64,000 nt of DNA from Actinomyces sp. oral taxon 170 str. F0386 (GCF_000195595.1 NZ_GL882506.1:39030-103029), one strand, 5' to 3'; positions 34,506 to 44,957 are shown, counted from the first letter of the stretch. Made by a program: numbers and translations. The notes: a model not told the origin generated them from the letters alone.

Positions 34506-35984
34506 TCAGCCCGCGGAATCGGGCGCCGTCGGCACCACCGGAGGAGTCGACGGGTCAGAGCCGGAGTACACCTTCAGGTCACGGAAGTGAGGACGCAGAA
34601 GATTCTCCGGGCTGAGGATCTCATCGAGAACAGATTCCTCGAGCAGCCCCATCTCCAGGACCACCTCTCGCACGCTGCGCCCTGAACGGGCGCACTCTCG
34701 TCCCACCAGATCACCATTGTGATGACCGATCACCGGGTTGAGGTAGGTGACGATTCCGATCGAGTCCAGGACGTTACGACGGCACACCTCCTCGTTGGCC
34801 TCGATTCCCACGATGCACAGCTCACGCAGAGTCGACATCGCACGGGTGAGGAGATTGATCGACTCGAAGATGGCCTGAGCGATCACCGGCTCCATAACAT
34901 TGAGCTGGAGCTGACCCGCCTCAGCGGCGAAGGTCAGCGCGACATCATTGCCGATGACCTTGAAGCAGACCTGGTTGACCACCTCCGGGATCACCGGGTT
35001 GACCTTGGCGGGCATGATGGAGGAGCCGGCCTGGCGCTCAGGCAGCCTGATCTCCCCCAGCCCCGCGCGAGGCCCGGAGGACAGCAGTCGTAGATCATTG
35101 CAGATCTTGGAGAGCTTGACCGCCAGACGCTTGATCGCCGCATGCATGGAGACATAGGCGCCGGTGTCGCTCGTAGCCTCCAGGAGGTCGTGCGCACCCC
35201 GAATATCAAGCCCGGTGACCTCGCGCAGACGCTCGACGACGGTGCTCTGGTAGTCCGGAGGGGTGTTGAGCCCCGTCCCGATCGCGGTGGCACCGAGGTT
35301 CACCTCCAGAAGCAGGGCGGCGTTGTTGTGAAGCCGACTGATCTCCTCCTCAAGAAGAACGGCGAAGGCCTCGAACTCCTGCCCCAGGCTCATGGGCACG
35401 GCATCCTGGAGCTGGGTTCGTCCCATCTTCAGGACGTGAACAAACTCCGCTCCCTTGGCACGCATGGCTTCGATGAGACGCGCGAGCTCGTCGATGAGGT
35501 CATCAACGAGCGCGAACAACCCTAAACGAAATCCAGTCGGATAGGCATCGTTCGTCGACTGGGACTTATTGACGTGATCGTTGGGGTTGACGACGTCGTA
35601 ACGCCCCTTGGCGTATCCCAGGTACTCCAGCGCGAGATTGGCAATCACCTCATTGGTATTCATGTTGACGCTGGTGCCAGCCCCTCCCTGAAACTGGTCG
35701 ACAGGAAACTGGTCCAGGCATCGCTCAGCGACCAGCACCTGATCACAGGCCCACACGATCGCACCCGCAACCTCCGAGTCAAGCGCCCCCAGATCACTGT
35801 TTGCTAACGCCGAGGCCTTCTTCACCTGCACCATGCCACGAACAAAAGCCTCTTCGTCGCCAACCACCGACCCTGAGATCTGGAAGTTCTCCATCGCCCG
35901 CAACGTATGGATTCCCCAATAGGCTTCCAGCGGTACCTCCCGCGCACCAAGGAGATCTTCCTCTGTACGGGTCGCTTGCATCAT
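34506..35984 (-). CDS. aspA: Aspartate ammonia-lyase
   Basis: A 492-residue fumarase/aspartase superfamily enzyme. The signature loop [11 protein letters not shown] (residues 320-330, catalytic Ser321) is complete, as are [13 protein letters not shown] (101-113) and the [10 protein letters not shown] substrate segment (137-146) that distinguishes aspartase. It converts L-aspartate to fumarate and ammonia, and would feed the reductive branch toward succinate in a fermentative actinomycete. The start at 35984 is ATG with a second Met codon right after. It is monocistronic and divergent from the FasR-like regulator gene. Confidence 0.93.
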   Translation of the reverse strand: MMQATRTEEDLLGAREVPLEAYWGIHTLRAMENFQISGSVVGDEEAFVRGMVQVKKASALANSDLGALDSEVAGAIVWACDQVLVAERCLDQFPVDQFQGGAGTSVNMNTNEVIANLALEYLGYAKGRYDVVNPNDHVNKSQSTNDAYPTGFRLGLFALVDDLIDELARLIEAMRAKGAEFVHVLKMGRTQLQDAVPMSLGQEFEAFAVLLEEEISRLHNNAALLLEVNLGATAIGTGLNTPPDYQSTVVERLREVTGLDIRGAHDLLEATSDTGAYVSMHAAIKRLAVKLSKICNDLRLLSSGPRAGLGEIRLPERQAGSSIMPAKVNPVIPEVVNQVCFKVIGNDVALTFAAEAGQLQLNVMEPVIAQAIFESINLLTRAMSTLRELCIVGIEANEEVCRRNVLDSIGIVTYLNPVIGHHNGDLVGRECARSGRSVREVVLEMGLLEESVLDEILSPENLLRPHFRDLKVYSGSDPSTPPVVPTAPDSAG

Positions 35985-36248
35985 CCTGAGCCTCCGAGTT
36001 GTCTAGTTGAGCGCATACATACGCAGTTCTGTCCGGACATACAGTACGCATGCGGGAGTCATTGCAGATTCACTTACCGCAGGTTCTACAATGGTTATGC
36101 TATTGTAACCTGTGTAATCCACTCCGCCTCAGCGACACGCCACTCTGAGTTATCCCCGTATTTTCAACACAAACTCGTGTCGGATCGCACGCCGCGCCAA
36201 TCGAGAACCTACTGTCATCACGATATTCCAGTCGGTAACATCCACAGC

Positions 36249-37460
36249 ATGGATGAGTTGAGCGCTCCGGGGGTGTCTGCACTGCGACAGGCGCAGGACA
36301 CAATTATTGAACACTCACTGGACCGCATCAGTTCGGCCCATGATTTTTACCGAACCCTGCCGGAAGGATCCCGTGACCAGATCGCGGCAGTGGCCCGCCT
36401 GGGTGTCACGATGTTCGTCGACTCGGCGGAGAATCCTTCGACCCCGCTGGTCCCCTCCCAGATCTTCTCTGTGGCCCCCGCCGCCCTGACCGGGGTCATC
36501 ACGCTGGAGCAGACCCTGGCGCTGGTGCGCACGGTTCTGGACGTCGTCGTCGACGAAGCGCCTCGCGCCGTACCCAAGGAGGATCATGACACAGTCCGTA
36601 TCCTTGTTCTGACCTTCGGGCGCGATGTCGGCTTCGCAGCTGCCGAGGTGTATGCCCGGGCGGCCGAGGCACGCGGCGCCTGGGATGCCAGGCTGGAGTC
36701 CGTCGCGGTCGACGCGATGCTTCATGACGATCCCGAGGACGCCGCCACCCGGGCCGGAACCGCCGGCTGGAACGGCACCGGGCCGGTGGTGGCCATCGCC
36801 GCCAGGACGACCCTGGACGCGCTCGGGGTCTCCCGACTGCGTCATGAGTGCCGCAACCTCGCCAGCGACTGCCTGGTGTCCGTGCGAGGCGACTCCGTCC
36901 TCATCGTCCTGGGGGGCGGCTCGCAGGCTCATGGCTCATCGTCCAAGCACCCCGTCCCTCAGGGCTCCCGGAGTGGAACAGCCGAACAGCTGGTGGACCA
37001 GGCCGCCATGCAGGTGGCCGGCGGGCTGGGAGGCTCAGCCGTCGTCGGCCCTGTGGTACCGGGGATCTCACACGCCGGCCGTTCACTGCGCTCAGCCCTG
37101 GCCGGACTGCGCGCCCTGCCGGGTTGGGTTGAGGCGCCGAATCCCGTGCACGCGGACGACCTTCTCCCCGAGCGCCTCCTAGCAGGTGACGAGCTTGCCG
37201 GCGAGCAGATCCTCAGCCTGGTGCACGCTCCCCTCCACGAGATGGGCGACCCCTTCGAGAGCACCGTGGCCACCTACCTTGCCCTGGGCGGAAGCCTGGA
37301 AGCGACTGCCCGGAACCTGTTCGTGCACGCCAACACGGTGCGCTACCGGCTGGGCAGGGTCAGCGAGCAGGTCGGCTGGGACGCAACGAATGCGCGTGAC
37401 GGGCTCATGCTGCACATGGCGATCATCGTTGGCCGGCTGGCCGTCGGCCGTGAGGCCTGA
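36249..37460 (+). CDS. fasR: FasR-like PucR-family regulator
   Basis: The frame is open from 35907, but ATG 36249 (MDELSAPGV) fits best and gives 403 residues. The protein is of the CdaR/PucR type: a central divergent domain and a C-terminal HTH_30 (FESTVATYLALGGSLEATARNLF, then HANTVRYRLGRV). Its place just before acpP and fabF matches FasR of Streptomyces, which activates fatty-acid synthesis genes. That orthology is the basis for the symbol. The 264-base upstream region is AT-rich and shared with aspA. The distance of 225 bases to acpP leaves room for a FasR-bound promoter. Confidence 0.75.
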   Translation: MDELSAPGVSALRQAQDTIIEHSLDRISSAHDFYRTLPEGSRDQIAAVARLGVTMFVDSAENPSTPLVPSQIFSVAPAALTGVITLEQTLALVRTVLDVVVDEAPRAVPKEDHDTVRILVLTFGRDVGFAAAEVYARAAEARGAWDARLESVAVDAMLHDDPEDAATRAGTAGWNGTGPVVAIAARTTLDALGVSRLRHECRNLASDCLVSVRGDSVLIVLGGGSQAHGSSSKHPVPQGSRSGTAEQLVDQAAMQVAGGLGGSAVVGPVVPGISHAGRSLRSALAGLRALPGWVEAPNPVHADDLLPERLLAGDELAGEQILSLVHAPLHEMGDPFESTVATYLALGGSLEATARNLFVHANTVRYRLGRVSEQVGWDATNARDGLMLHMAIIVGRLAVGREA

Positions 37461-37685
37461 CCCGCTCCATGACTTACCTGAGACCGGCCCATCCGCCTCG
37501 TTCGGACCGGGCCGGTCTCAGTGTCGTTGCGGCGTGTCGGCGGGATACCGATTCCGGAAGGCTCACTGATGTCTGGGACAATGGTCTTACCTGCGGCACC
37601 GCCGCCGGCACACCAACCAACCGCCCAACCACCGCGCCGCGCGGATCCCAGCCGGCTCCGTCGCGACGGCAGAAGGAGCCGCATC

Positions 37686-37937
37686 ATGGCCGAGCAGAGC
37701 AACGACGACGTCCTGGCCGTCATCACTCAGATCGTCAGCGAGGAGTCCGGCGTTGACGCCAAGGACATCACCCGCTCCACCACGTTCGCCCAGGATCTCG
37801 ACGTCGACTCCCTGGGGCTGCTGACCATCGCCACCCAGGTCGAGGAGCGCTTCGGTGTGGCCCTTGACGACTCTCTCATTCCGACCCTGCCCACCGTCGG
37901 AGCGCTGGTGGATCTCGTGACCGCCAAGAAGGCCTGA
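37686..37937 (+). CDS. acpP: Acyl carrier protein
   Basis: ATG 37686 gives 83 residues, the usual length. The 4'-phosphopantetheine attachment site is Ser42 in LDVDSLGLLT. The acidic helix II and the EERFGV segment are typical. It carries acyl chains for the fatty-acid synthase enzymes and is followed by fabF 6 bases downstream, so the two are co-translated. Confidence 0.95.
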   Translation: MAEQSNDDVLAVITQIVSEESGVDAKDITRSTTFAQDLDVDSLGLLTIATQVEERFGVALDDSLIPTLPTVGALVDLVTAKKA

Positions 37938-37943
37938 GACCGG

Positions 37944-39197
37944 ATGACCTCGGCCGCCGCCTGCCGTCCCGGCGACGTCGTCATCACTGGCCTGGGGACC
38001 GTCAACCCCCTGGGCGGAGACGTCGACTCGACCTGGAGCGTCCTGCGTCAGAGCACCTGCGCGATTCGCCCTCTCGAGCATGACTGGGTGGAGGCCTACG
38101 ATTTGCCTGTGCGGATCGGCGCGCCTTTGGCGGTCGATCCGGCCGATCTGCTTCCACCCCGCCAGCTGCGCCGTCTCGACCGCGCCAGCCAGTGCGCGCT
38201 GCTGGCCGCCCGCCAGGCCTGGGAGCAGGCGGGGGCCCCGCAGCTCGCCGCACAGCGCCTCGCGGTGTCCGTGTCCCCGGGTATGGGGCCGGTCCTGTCT
38301 GTCATGGAGGCGTGGGACACCCTGAGGGACAAGGGCCCGCGACGCGTTCTGCCAACGGCGGTCCCCGCTCTCATGCCCAACGCTCCGGCGGCCGCCGTCG
38401 GGATCGAGCTGGGGGCGCGCGGCGGTATCCACGCTCCGGTCTCGGCCTGCGCCTCAGGGGCCGAGGCCATTGCCCACGGGGCGGACCTCATCGCGCTGGG
38501 ACGGGCCGACGTCGTCGTGGCCGGCGGCACGGACGCGGCTCTCCACCCGATGACCGTGGCCGCCTTCGGTGCCATGAGGGCACTGTCGACGCGCAACACC
38601 GACCCACGGACCGCCTCACGCCCTTTCGCCCCGGACCGTGACGGTTTCGTCCTGGGCGAGGGTGCCGGGATCCTCGTCCTGGAGCGCGCCGAGCACGCCA
38701 TGGCCCGTGGCGCACGGGTCATGGCCGTACTGGCGGGCTCCTCGGTCACCGCCGACGCCTACGACGTCGCACGCCCCGAGCCATCGGGGGCGGAGCAGGA
38801 GCGGGCCCTGCGGCTGGCGCTGGAGCGCGCGAGCCTTGCCTCCAGTGCCGTCGGGCACGTCAACGCCCACGCCACCTCGACACCTGCCGGTGACGTCGTC
38901 GAGGCCGGCGTCCTGACAAAGGTTGTGCCGGACGCGGCCGTCAGTGCCACGAAGTCTGCGACCGGCCATCTTCTGGGCGGGGCCGGTGGCCTGGAGGCGG
39001 TCCTGACCGTCATGGCCCTGCATGAGCGGTGGGCACCGCCGACGCTCCTGCCCGCCGGAGTGGATCCCGAGCTGACCCGGCTCGGGCTGGACGTCGTCGG
39101 GCCGCGGGGTCGTGACCTTCCCGCGCTGGCTGCAGCGGCCAGCACCTCCTTCGGATTCGGGGGTCACAATGTCGCGCTCGTCTTCACCCGCGAGTAA
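37944..39197 (+). CDS. fabF: 3-oxoacyl-ACP synthase II
   Basis: A 417-residue KAS I/II enzyme with the Cys-His-His triad: Cys169 in SACASGAEA, His309 in NAHATSTPAGD and His342 in TKSATGHLLGG. The GFG loop near the C-terminus is present (SFGFGGHNV). It elongates acyl-ACP by condensation with malonyl-ACP. It forms an operon with acpP. fabD and fabH, which usually sit between fasR and acpP in actinobacteria, are missing here. Confidence 0.93.
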   Translation: MTSAAACRPGDVVITGLGTVNPLGGDVDSTWSVLRQSTCAIRPLEHDWVEAYDLPVRIGAPLAVDPADLLPPRQLRRLDRASQCALLAARQAWEQAGAPQLAAQRLAVSVSPGMGPVLSVMEAWDTLRDKGPRRVLPTAVPALMPNAPAAAVGIELGARGGIHAPVSACASGAEAIAHGADLIALGRADVVVAGGTDAALHPMTVAAFGAMRALSTRNTDPRTASRPFAPDRDGFVLGEGAGILVLERAEHAMARGARVMAVLAGSSVTADAYDVARPEPSGAEQERALRLALERASLASSAVGHVNAHATSTPAGDVVEAGVLTKVVPDAAVSATKSATGHLLGGAGGLEAVLTVMALHERWAPPTLLPAGVDPELTRLGLDVVGPRGRDLPALAAAASTSFGFGGHNVALVFTRE

Positions 39198-39372
39198 GTC
39201 GGGAGCGGACGGACCGCACTGCAGGACCTGGCCTGTGATCCACCGCGCTGGACCCGGCTGGTTACGTCGTGCACAATAGCCATGCATGCCGCGTACGTCA
39301 TGACATGAGCCCGGTTGAGGGTCGAGACCGTTGGGGAAGGCGAATCTCGAAACCAACCAGGAGGCGATACTC

Positions 39373-39873
39373 ATGATCGGTGCCTACACCCGCGGTGTAC
39401 TTTTCGTGCATTCAGCACCTCGGGCGCTCTGCCCCCACATCGAGTGGGCGGCGGCCGAGGTGCTCGGTTCGCGTGTCCACCTGGACTGGACCGAGCAGCC
39501 TGCCGCTCGGGGCATGATGCGAGCGGAGACCAGCTGGGTGGGCCCCGCCGGAACGGGAGCCAGTCTCGCCTCCGCCCTGCGCGGTTGGGCGAACCTGCGC
39601 TACGAGGTCACCGAGGAGGCGAGCGTGGGGACCGACGGCGGCCGTTGGTCCCACACCCCCGACCTGGGGATCTTCCATGCCCAGACCGATGTTCACGGCA
39701 ACGTCGTTGTTCCCGAGGACCGGATTCGTGCTGCACTGGTTTACGCGGCTGATCCCGACAGGATGCGCCGCGAGCTGGACCTGGCGCTGGGCCAGGCCTG
39801 GGACGACGAGCTCGAACCGTTCCGCTACGCAGGGGCCGGTGCGCCCGTACGTTGGTTGCACCGGGTGGGCTAG
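39373..39873 (+). CDS. DUF3145 family protein
   Basis: ATG 39373 after accaggaggcg gives 166 residues, the normal size of this actinobacterial family. Diagnostic segments are GVLFVHSAPRALCPHIEWA at the start, LDWTEQPAARGMMR and RYEVTEEAS. It lacks membrane or signal segments. The family is conserved near fatty-acid genes in many actinobacteria, as here, but its role is unknown. A strong terminator follows. Confidence 0.88.
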   Translation: MIGAYTRGVLFVHSAPRALCPHIEWAAAEVLGSRVHLDWTEQPAARGMMRAETSWVGPAGTGASLASALRGWANLRYEVTEEASVGTDGGRWSHTPDLGIFHAQTDVHGNVVVPEDRIRAALVYAADPDRMRRELDLALGQAWDDELEPFRYAGAGAPVRWLHRVG

Positions 39874-39922
39874 AAGCCCGCGGAACGCGGGACCGCCGCC
39901 GTATCGTCGCCTTCAGGTAACG

Positions 39923-39962
39923 CGGGTGGGGCAACAGACTGTCACGTCTGTTGCCCCACCCG
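39923..39962. terminator. Terminator between DUF3145 gene and def
   Basis: A perfect 17-bp stem (cgggtggggcaacagac and its complement) with a 6-base loop between two convergent genes. It probably stops transcription in both directions. Confidence 0.8.
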
Positions 39963-39981
39963 ACTTGCGACCTGGGCGTCG

Positions 39982-40473
39982 TCACAACCCCTGAGCACGC
40001 AGTTCCTTCATGGCCGCGGCCCGGTTCTTCCGGTCGAGGCGGTCGAGGTAGAGGTGACCCTCCAGGTGGTCGCACTCGTGCTGGATGCAGCGGGCCATGA
40101 GCTCCTCCCCCTCAACGACGACCTCCTTGCCGTTCAGGTCCGTGCCCTCGGCCCGGGCGTACCAGGCGCGCTCCGTGGGGAACCACAGACCCGGTACCGA
40201 TAGGCAGCCCTCGTCTCCGTCCTGGTACTCGTCCTTGGAGAGCTCGACGATCTTGGGGTTGAGGATGTAGCCGATCTCGCCGTCGATGTTCCAGGAGAAG
40301 GCGCGCAGCCCGACCCCGATCTGGTTGGCCGCCAGGCCCGCCCGGCCGTCCTCATCGACCGTCTCGAGCAGGTCCTCGACCAGGGCCTTGACGGAGTCGT
40401 CGATGTCAGTGATCCAGTCGCACTCGGTGCGCAGGACCGGGTCGCCGATAATGCGGATGTCGCGGTATGCCAT
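39982..40473 (-). CDS. def: Peptide deformylase
   Basis: ATG 40473 with a gggaggatg ribosome binding site gives 163 residues. All three motifs are present: [11 protein letters not shown] (motif 1), EGCLSVPG (motif 2, metal ligand Cys90) and QHECDHLEG (motif 3, His132, Glu133, His136). It removes the formyl group from new proteins and normally binds iron. It stands alone, convergent with the DUF3145 gene. Confidence 0.94.
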   Translation of the reverse strand: MAYRDIRIIGDPVLRTECDWITDIDDSVKALVEDLLETVDEDGRAGLAANQIGVGLRAFSWNIDGEIGYILNPKIVELSKDEYQDGDEGCLSVPGLWFPTERAWYARAEGTDLNGKEVVVEGEELMARCIQHECDHLEGHLYLDRLDRKNRAAAMKELRAQGL

Positions 40474-40841
40474 GGCGGCATCCTCCCATGACTGAAGTGG
40501 ACAGGTCATGTTCGGCCCATCGTGGAGCAGCGCACGTGCTGCGCCGGGACGAGCTCGACTGGAGGTCCTGTGATGGATTCTGTGCACGAGTGAAAGAGAG
40601 GAGTCCTCACCCTGACCGGGTGAGGACTCACTAGACCATCTCCATTCAGGCCGCCGGACGCGCCCCGCGCTCCATCCGCCTCTACCGCTAACTGGACCGC
40701 TTCCTTCTCCAGGGACTCGGGTGGCGGTGGGCAGGAGGACACGGCATCCTTCCCTCGCTCAGTCGAGATCGGATCCAGGCTTCAGGAAAACGGGACGGCG
40801 CCACGTCGGCGCCGTCCCGTGATGTTGTCTTGAAGCCGGCC
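40474..40841. terminator. Intergenic region with two strong hairpins
   Basis: About 370 bases without a convincing gene. A 12-bp hairpin lies at 40601-40629 (gagtcctcaccc / gggtgaggactc). A second at 40791-40819 (cgggacggcgcc / ggcgccgtcccg) is followed on the minus strand by TTTTCC and should terminate the DUF4956 gene. The first may end a minus-strand transcript or act upstream of def. Confidence 0.6.
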
Positions 40842-41528
40842 TTAATAGGCTGACTCCGACTGCTGCTGAGGCGGCGACTGCTGCTGCGGGAGCAATGCCT
40901 CATGCTGCTGGGACGGAAGCAAAACGTCCTGCTGGGCAGGCGGCATCGAAGCACGCGACTGAGACCGAAGCTTGTAATGCACGTCGACGATGGTGATGTC
41001 GTTGACCAGATCGAGATTCTTGAGGTCGACACTGCGCACCTGTGCGCCCAGCAACCTCTCGAGCTCGAGGACGACATCGTTCTCATTGGGGATGGCCCGG
41101 TCGAGTGTGACAGTCTGGTTGCGGTTGTAGCGCATGAGACCGGGGTGATCGCCGACCCACAGCGCCGCCAGGATGAGGACCATGAGGATGGAGACGACGA
41201 GTAGGTGGCTCTGGATCCCGCCGAGCAGGCCGAGGGCCAGGGCCGCGAAGAAATAGGCCACCTCTCCCTGGGCCAGCGAGGAGGAGCGTAGGCGGATAAT
41301 GGACAGAACTCCGAAGAGCCCCAGCCCCAGGCCAGCGCCGACATGGCTGCTCGATGACAACAACAGGGTGACGGCCAGGACACCCACGTTAACGCCGATA
41401 TAGGCGGCCACCAGGTCTCGACGCCCGTGGCGCGGGATGTAGAGCGCCCCGACCAGGATACCGATGGCGACCAGGTCGGCGCCGATGTACGCCAGGGTGA
41501 GTGGCAGTTGTTGCAACGTCTGCTGCAT
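40842..41528 (-). CDS. DUF4956 membrane protein
   Basis: This 228-residue protein has six or seven membrane helices in the first 145 residues, including the conserved LGLGLFGVLSIIRLRSSSL segment with Arg residues typical of DUF4956, then a small soluble alpha-beta domain and a Gln/Ser/Pro-rich tail. The family often accompanies VTC-type polyphosphate polymerase and CotH genes, which are not next to it here. ATG 41528 has an agggag ribosome binding site. Function is unknown, perhaps ion or phosphate related. Confidence 0.8.
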   Translation of the reverse strand: MQQTLQQLPLTLAYIGADLVAIGILVGALYIPRHGRRDLVAAYIGVNVGVLAVTLLLSSSSHVGAGLGLGLFGVLSIIRLRSSSLAQGEVAYFFAALALGLLGGIQSHLLVVSILMVLILAALWVGDHPGLMRYNRNQTVTLDRAIPNENDVVLELERLLGAQVRSVDLKNLDLVNDITIVDVHYKLRSQSRASMPPAQQDVLLPSQQHEALLPQQQSPPQQQSESAY

Positions 41529-41751
41529 GTGAACTCCCTCGATCGTTGGATACGACAGTCCGAAAACTGTTCGTCACGAACACGTAACATCCACGATAAA
41601 ACGATCGGCCACCAAGCAGCCTGCATGAGGACGTGTCTTGCCGACTGCGAAACCCTGCCTCGCCACTATGAAGTTCATGCAGGTAGTGGCATCATCTGCA
41701 CTTCCCCTACGGCCGCCGTCGGCAACCGCTGCATCGCGCGCTGAAGCGCTT

Positions 41752-41946
41752 CCAGGAGTCTCTACGCTGCTCCGAGACCTCCATGATCCGGTCCACGGCC
41801 GCGATAAGGGGTGAGCCCGAGCCTCCGAAGAGGTCCAGGACCAGGTCGCCGGGCGGGAAGGAGTTGGTAAGTATTCGGGTGATGAGCTCAACGGGCTTCA
41901 TCGTCGGGTGGTCCGGGTTGCGTGGCGACCTGGGGACCTCGAAGAC
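41752..41946 (-). pseudogene. C-terminal fragment of DNA methyltransferase
   Basis: About 65 codons encode the end of a beta-class N4/N6 DNA methyltransferase: PDHPTMKPVELITRIL, the SAM motif LVLDLFGGSGSPL and a partial last helix. The catalytic DPPY/NPPY part is absent, and no start exists; the frame merely reads on through the tRNA gene. It lies on the 3' side of tRNA-Asn, so it is probably a scrap of a phage or integrative element that used that tRNA as its attachment site. Confidence 0.65.
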
Positions 41947-42107
41947 CGTGGTGGCGTCCGTGGCCGCCGTACCAGCCGGGTCTGCCGCGTCCGAGGCGGC
42001 CCTCACCGCCCGGGGTAGCGAGGGCACCGCACTCACGCCGACAACCCGGAACGCACCCGTCCCCGAGAACGATGGGACCCCGGCCGATGAGGCCGAGGTC
42101 CGGCGAG

Positions 42108-42179
<72 letters not shown>

Positions 42180-42269
42180 ATGCGTTTGACGCGCAGTGAA
42201 CTTTAGCAACATCCCGCGGCAACGTCGAATCCGGCAAATCGTCAAAAACGCTGCAATTCCTGGGACACT

Positions 42270-42836
42270 CTACCGTGTGGGCAGCCCCACACCCTCTCTG
42301 ACGCGATTCTCCAGCGCCTGAAGCGCCTCAGCATCCTCCTTATCCGAGACCTGGGACGTCGTCGGCCGGGTCACGGAGTAAAGGTGTCCGTCCGCACCGC
42401 GTCGAACACTGGCTGTGGCTGTGACGCCGCCAGGAAGCACCGCCACGGCGCTGTGCACAATGGCGGCCTCCACCCGCTGGCGCAGGGCCTTGGCGAAAGG
42501 AGCGACGTCAGTGGAGGCGTAGGTGTCGCCGTCGCGGATCCCTACCGGGACGTGCAGGATGAGGTCGTCACGATCCATATCCGTCCACCTCAGGGTAAAG
42601 GTCCGCTCATCTGCGTCCCAGGTCCCCTGCTCGACCTCGTCCCAGGCGTGGTGATCGGGCCTGCTGCTCCCGCTGAAGACGACGAGGGCATCAGCGGTGG
42701 TCGCTGCCCATGCGGAGCCGTCCTCGTCCAGAGGAACTGCGCCCAGGACGGGCTGGTGCAGCTGCTCACGCATCTCAAGGGGCAGCGTGGTGATGGAGCG
42801 GACGGTTGAGCCTTGACGACGACGCAGGTTCAGCAT
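42270..42836 (-). CDS. Hypothetical actinobacterial protein near dnaG
   Basis: ATG 42836 gives 188 residues; the longer open frame overlaps dnaG and is not favoured. The sequence (TTLPLEMREQLHQPVLG, then WAATTADALVVF and FTLRWTDMDRDDLILHVP) looks like a small beta-rich domain followed by a helix, with no catalytic motif. It follows dnaG by 49 bases on the same strand and may be co-transcribed with it. I do not recognise a characterised family. Confidence 0.65.
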   Translation of the reverse strand: MLNLRRRQGSTVRSITTLPLEMREQLHQPVLGAVPLDEDGSAWAATTADALVVFSGSSRPDHHAWDEVEQGTWDADERTFTLRWTDMDRDDLILHVPVGIRDGDTYASTDVAPFAKALRQRVEAAIVHSAVAVLPGGVTATASVRRGADGHLYSVTRPTTSQVSDKEDAEALQALENRVREGVGLPTR

Positions 42837-42885
42837 GCCCGTTAGGCTACCCGCACTGTTTTGCCCGGTGGGCGACCGGCAGGCG

Positions 42886-44901
42886 TCAGGCTCCCTGCCG
42901 GATCTGCATACGGCGCTGTTCAAGGGCGGCGATCTGGGAGAAGAGCTCGCGGTAGCCCTCATCCTGCGGGGACATCCGCCGGTGGCGTGAGCGCATCTCG
43001 ACAAGCTGTCGGTTGATGCCCATGACGGCAAGGGAACTGATCACGCCCTTGGCGTAGCGATCCAGCCCCGAGACATCGACCTCCGTGCCGCGCCCCCGGA
43101 TGGTTGGCAGTGGCAGCGGGGCCACCGCCAGCTCGGTGATGGCGGCCTCGACCAGGCCGATGGTCCCGTCACGCACCTGCTGAAGCCAGCGCAACGTGGC
43201 TCGGCGCTGAGCCTCCTGCTCCCCCATGCCGGCAGCCACCGCCTGCCGCACCAGCCCCGGCACCTCTCCGGTGCCTCCGGCGGCGGCGACGGCCTCATAG
43301 ACGGCCCGGTGGGTGAGCTGGCCGAAGGAGTCAGCCCCCAGCTCATCGGCACCGGCCCGGTGAGCCGCCACCGGGAACTGGATGATGACGGCCAGGGCCT
43401 CGCGCTCGAGCTGTTCCACGGGATCGGTCACCGGCGGCAGGCCCCGTACCGGAGTCGCGGCGTCGGGACCGGCTGTCTCGTCGGCCGGCCACTGCCCACC
43501 GCGCGCTGCGGGAGGCTGTGGGCCTCGCCGCCCGGCGGCCCTGACGGCGCTGTGGACCTCAGCGTCGGGAAGTCCCAGCCATCCGGCGAGCCGGCGGGTG
43601 TACTCGCGCTTGAGCGCTCGGTCCCGGATACCTGCCACGACCGGCGCCGCTGAGCGCAGTCCCCGCACCCGGCCCTCGGAGGTATCCAGGTCCAGGTGGG
43701 ACAAGGAGGTGCGGATGACGAACTCGAACAACGGGACCCGTCTGGACAGCAGACGTGGGATGCCCTGGTCCCCCTCCTTCATACGCAGGTCGCAGGGGTC
43801 CAGACCTCCGGGGTCGACGGCCACGAAGGTCTGGGTGGCGAAGCGCTGGTCCTCGGCGTAGGCACGCAGGGCGGCCTTCTGGCCGGCGGCGTCGCCGTCG
43901 AAGGTGAAGATGACCTCACCTCCGCGGGCCTCGCGCCCCTGGCCGGTGACGACGCCCGCCGCCGGGTCATCGACGTCCCCCAGGAGACGGCGCACGACCC
44001 GCACATGGTCGGCGCCGAAGGCGGTCCCGCACGTGGCCACGGCCGTGGTCACCCCGGACAGGTGGGCGGCCATGACGTCGGTGTAGCCCTCGACGACGAC
44101 GATCCTGTGGGAGCGGGCGACCTCCCGCTTGGCCAGGTCCAGCCCGTAGAGCACCTGGCTCTTGTGGAAGACCGGCGTCTCCGGTGTATTGAGGTACTTG
44201 GGGCCCTGGTCATCCTCCGAAAGCTTGCGGGCCCCGAAGCCGACGGTGGCTCCGGTGACATCGCGGATGGGCCAGATGAGTCGGCCTCGGAATCGGTCGT
44301 AGACTCGGCGCCCATCCTGCCCACCTCGGCTGCACAACCCTGAGTCGACCAGCTCGGCCTCGGTGTAGCCGGCGCCGCGCAGGTAGCGGGCGAGGTTGTC
44401 CCACCCGGTGGGGGCGTATCCGACGCCAAAGTGCGCGGCGGCGTGGCGGTCGAAGCCCCGAGAGGTCAGGAAGTCGCGCCCCGCCTGAGCCTCCGGGATG
44501 GCGAGCTGCTCACGGAACCAGGCCTCGGCCAGCCGGTTGGCGTCCATGAGGCGCTGACGGGTTCCCGGCTCCACGCCGCGCCGGACGGCACCGCCCTCCT
44601 CATAGCGCAGCTGGACCCCGGTGCGGTCCGCCAGGTACTCGACGGCCTCGGCGAAACCGAGGTGGTTGATCTTTTCGATGAAGGTGATGACGTCACCGCC
44701 CTCACCGCAGCCGAAGCAGTGCCAGTAGCCGAGCTGGGGACGGACGTGGAAGGAGGGCGTGCGTTCATCGTGAAAAGGGCACAGCCCCTTGAGCGAGCCG
44801 ACCCCGCCGCTCTTGAGGGTGACGTGCTCGCCGACGACGTCCTCAATCCGGACGCGCTCACGCACCGCCTCAATGTCCTCGCGCCTGATCAGTCCCACCA
44901 C
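42886..44901 (-). CDS. dnaG: DNA primase
   Basis: Two adjacent GTG codons (44901 and 44898) are the likely starts, giving about 671 residues beginning VVGLIRREDIE. The zinc-binding domain has CPFHDERTPSFHV and CFGCGEGG, the RNA polymerase core follows, and the TOPRIM domain shows VVVEGYTDVMAAH and the FTFDGDAAG acidic pair. A C-terminal DnaB-binding domain is present. It makes RNA primers for replication. There is a 56-base gap to the upstream dgt gene, a common actinobacterial order. Confidence 0.94.
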   Translation of the reverse strand: MVGLIRREDIEAVRERVRIEDVVGEHVTLKSGGVGSLKGLCPFHDERTPSFHVRPQLGYWHCFGCGEGGDVITFIEKINHLGFAEAVEYLADRTGVQLRYEEGGAVRRGVEPGTRQRLMDANRLAEAWFREQLAIPEAQAGRDFLTSRGFDRHAAAHFGVGYAPTGWDNLARYLRGAGYTEAELVDSGLCSRGGQDGRRVYDRFRGRLIWPIRDVTGATVGFGARKLSEDDQGPKYLNTPETPVFHKSQVLYGLDLAKREVARSHRIVVVEGYTDVMAAHLSGVTTAVATCGTAFGADHVRVVRRLLGDVDDPAAGVVTGQGREARGGEVIFTFDGDAAGQKAALRAYAEDQRFATQTFVAVDPGGLDPCDLRMKEGDQGIPRLLSRRVPLFEFVIRTSLSHLDLDTSEGRVRGLRSAAPVVAGIRDRALKREYTRRLAGWLGLPDAEVHSAVRAAGRRGPQPPAARGGQWPADETAGPDAATPVRGLPPVTDPVEQLEREALAVIIQFPVAAHRAGADELGADSFGQLTHRAVYEAVAAAGGTGEVPGLVRQAVAAGMGEQEAQRRATLRWLQQVRDGTIGLVEAAITELAVAPLPLPTIRGRGTEVDVSGLDRYAKGVISSLAVMGINRQLVEMRSRHRRMSPQDEGYRELFSQIAALEQRRMQIRQGA

Positions 44902-44957
44902 AGGGCCATCGTAGGCGAGGGCACCAATATCCTGCGGCCCGGGTTTGCTGAGCGCCC

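Noticed and set aside
40506..40742. A 78-codon minus-strand frame between def and the DUF4956 gene
   Set aside because: It spans a strong hairpin and has no ribosome binding site or recognisable protein features.
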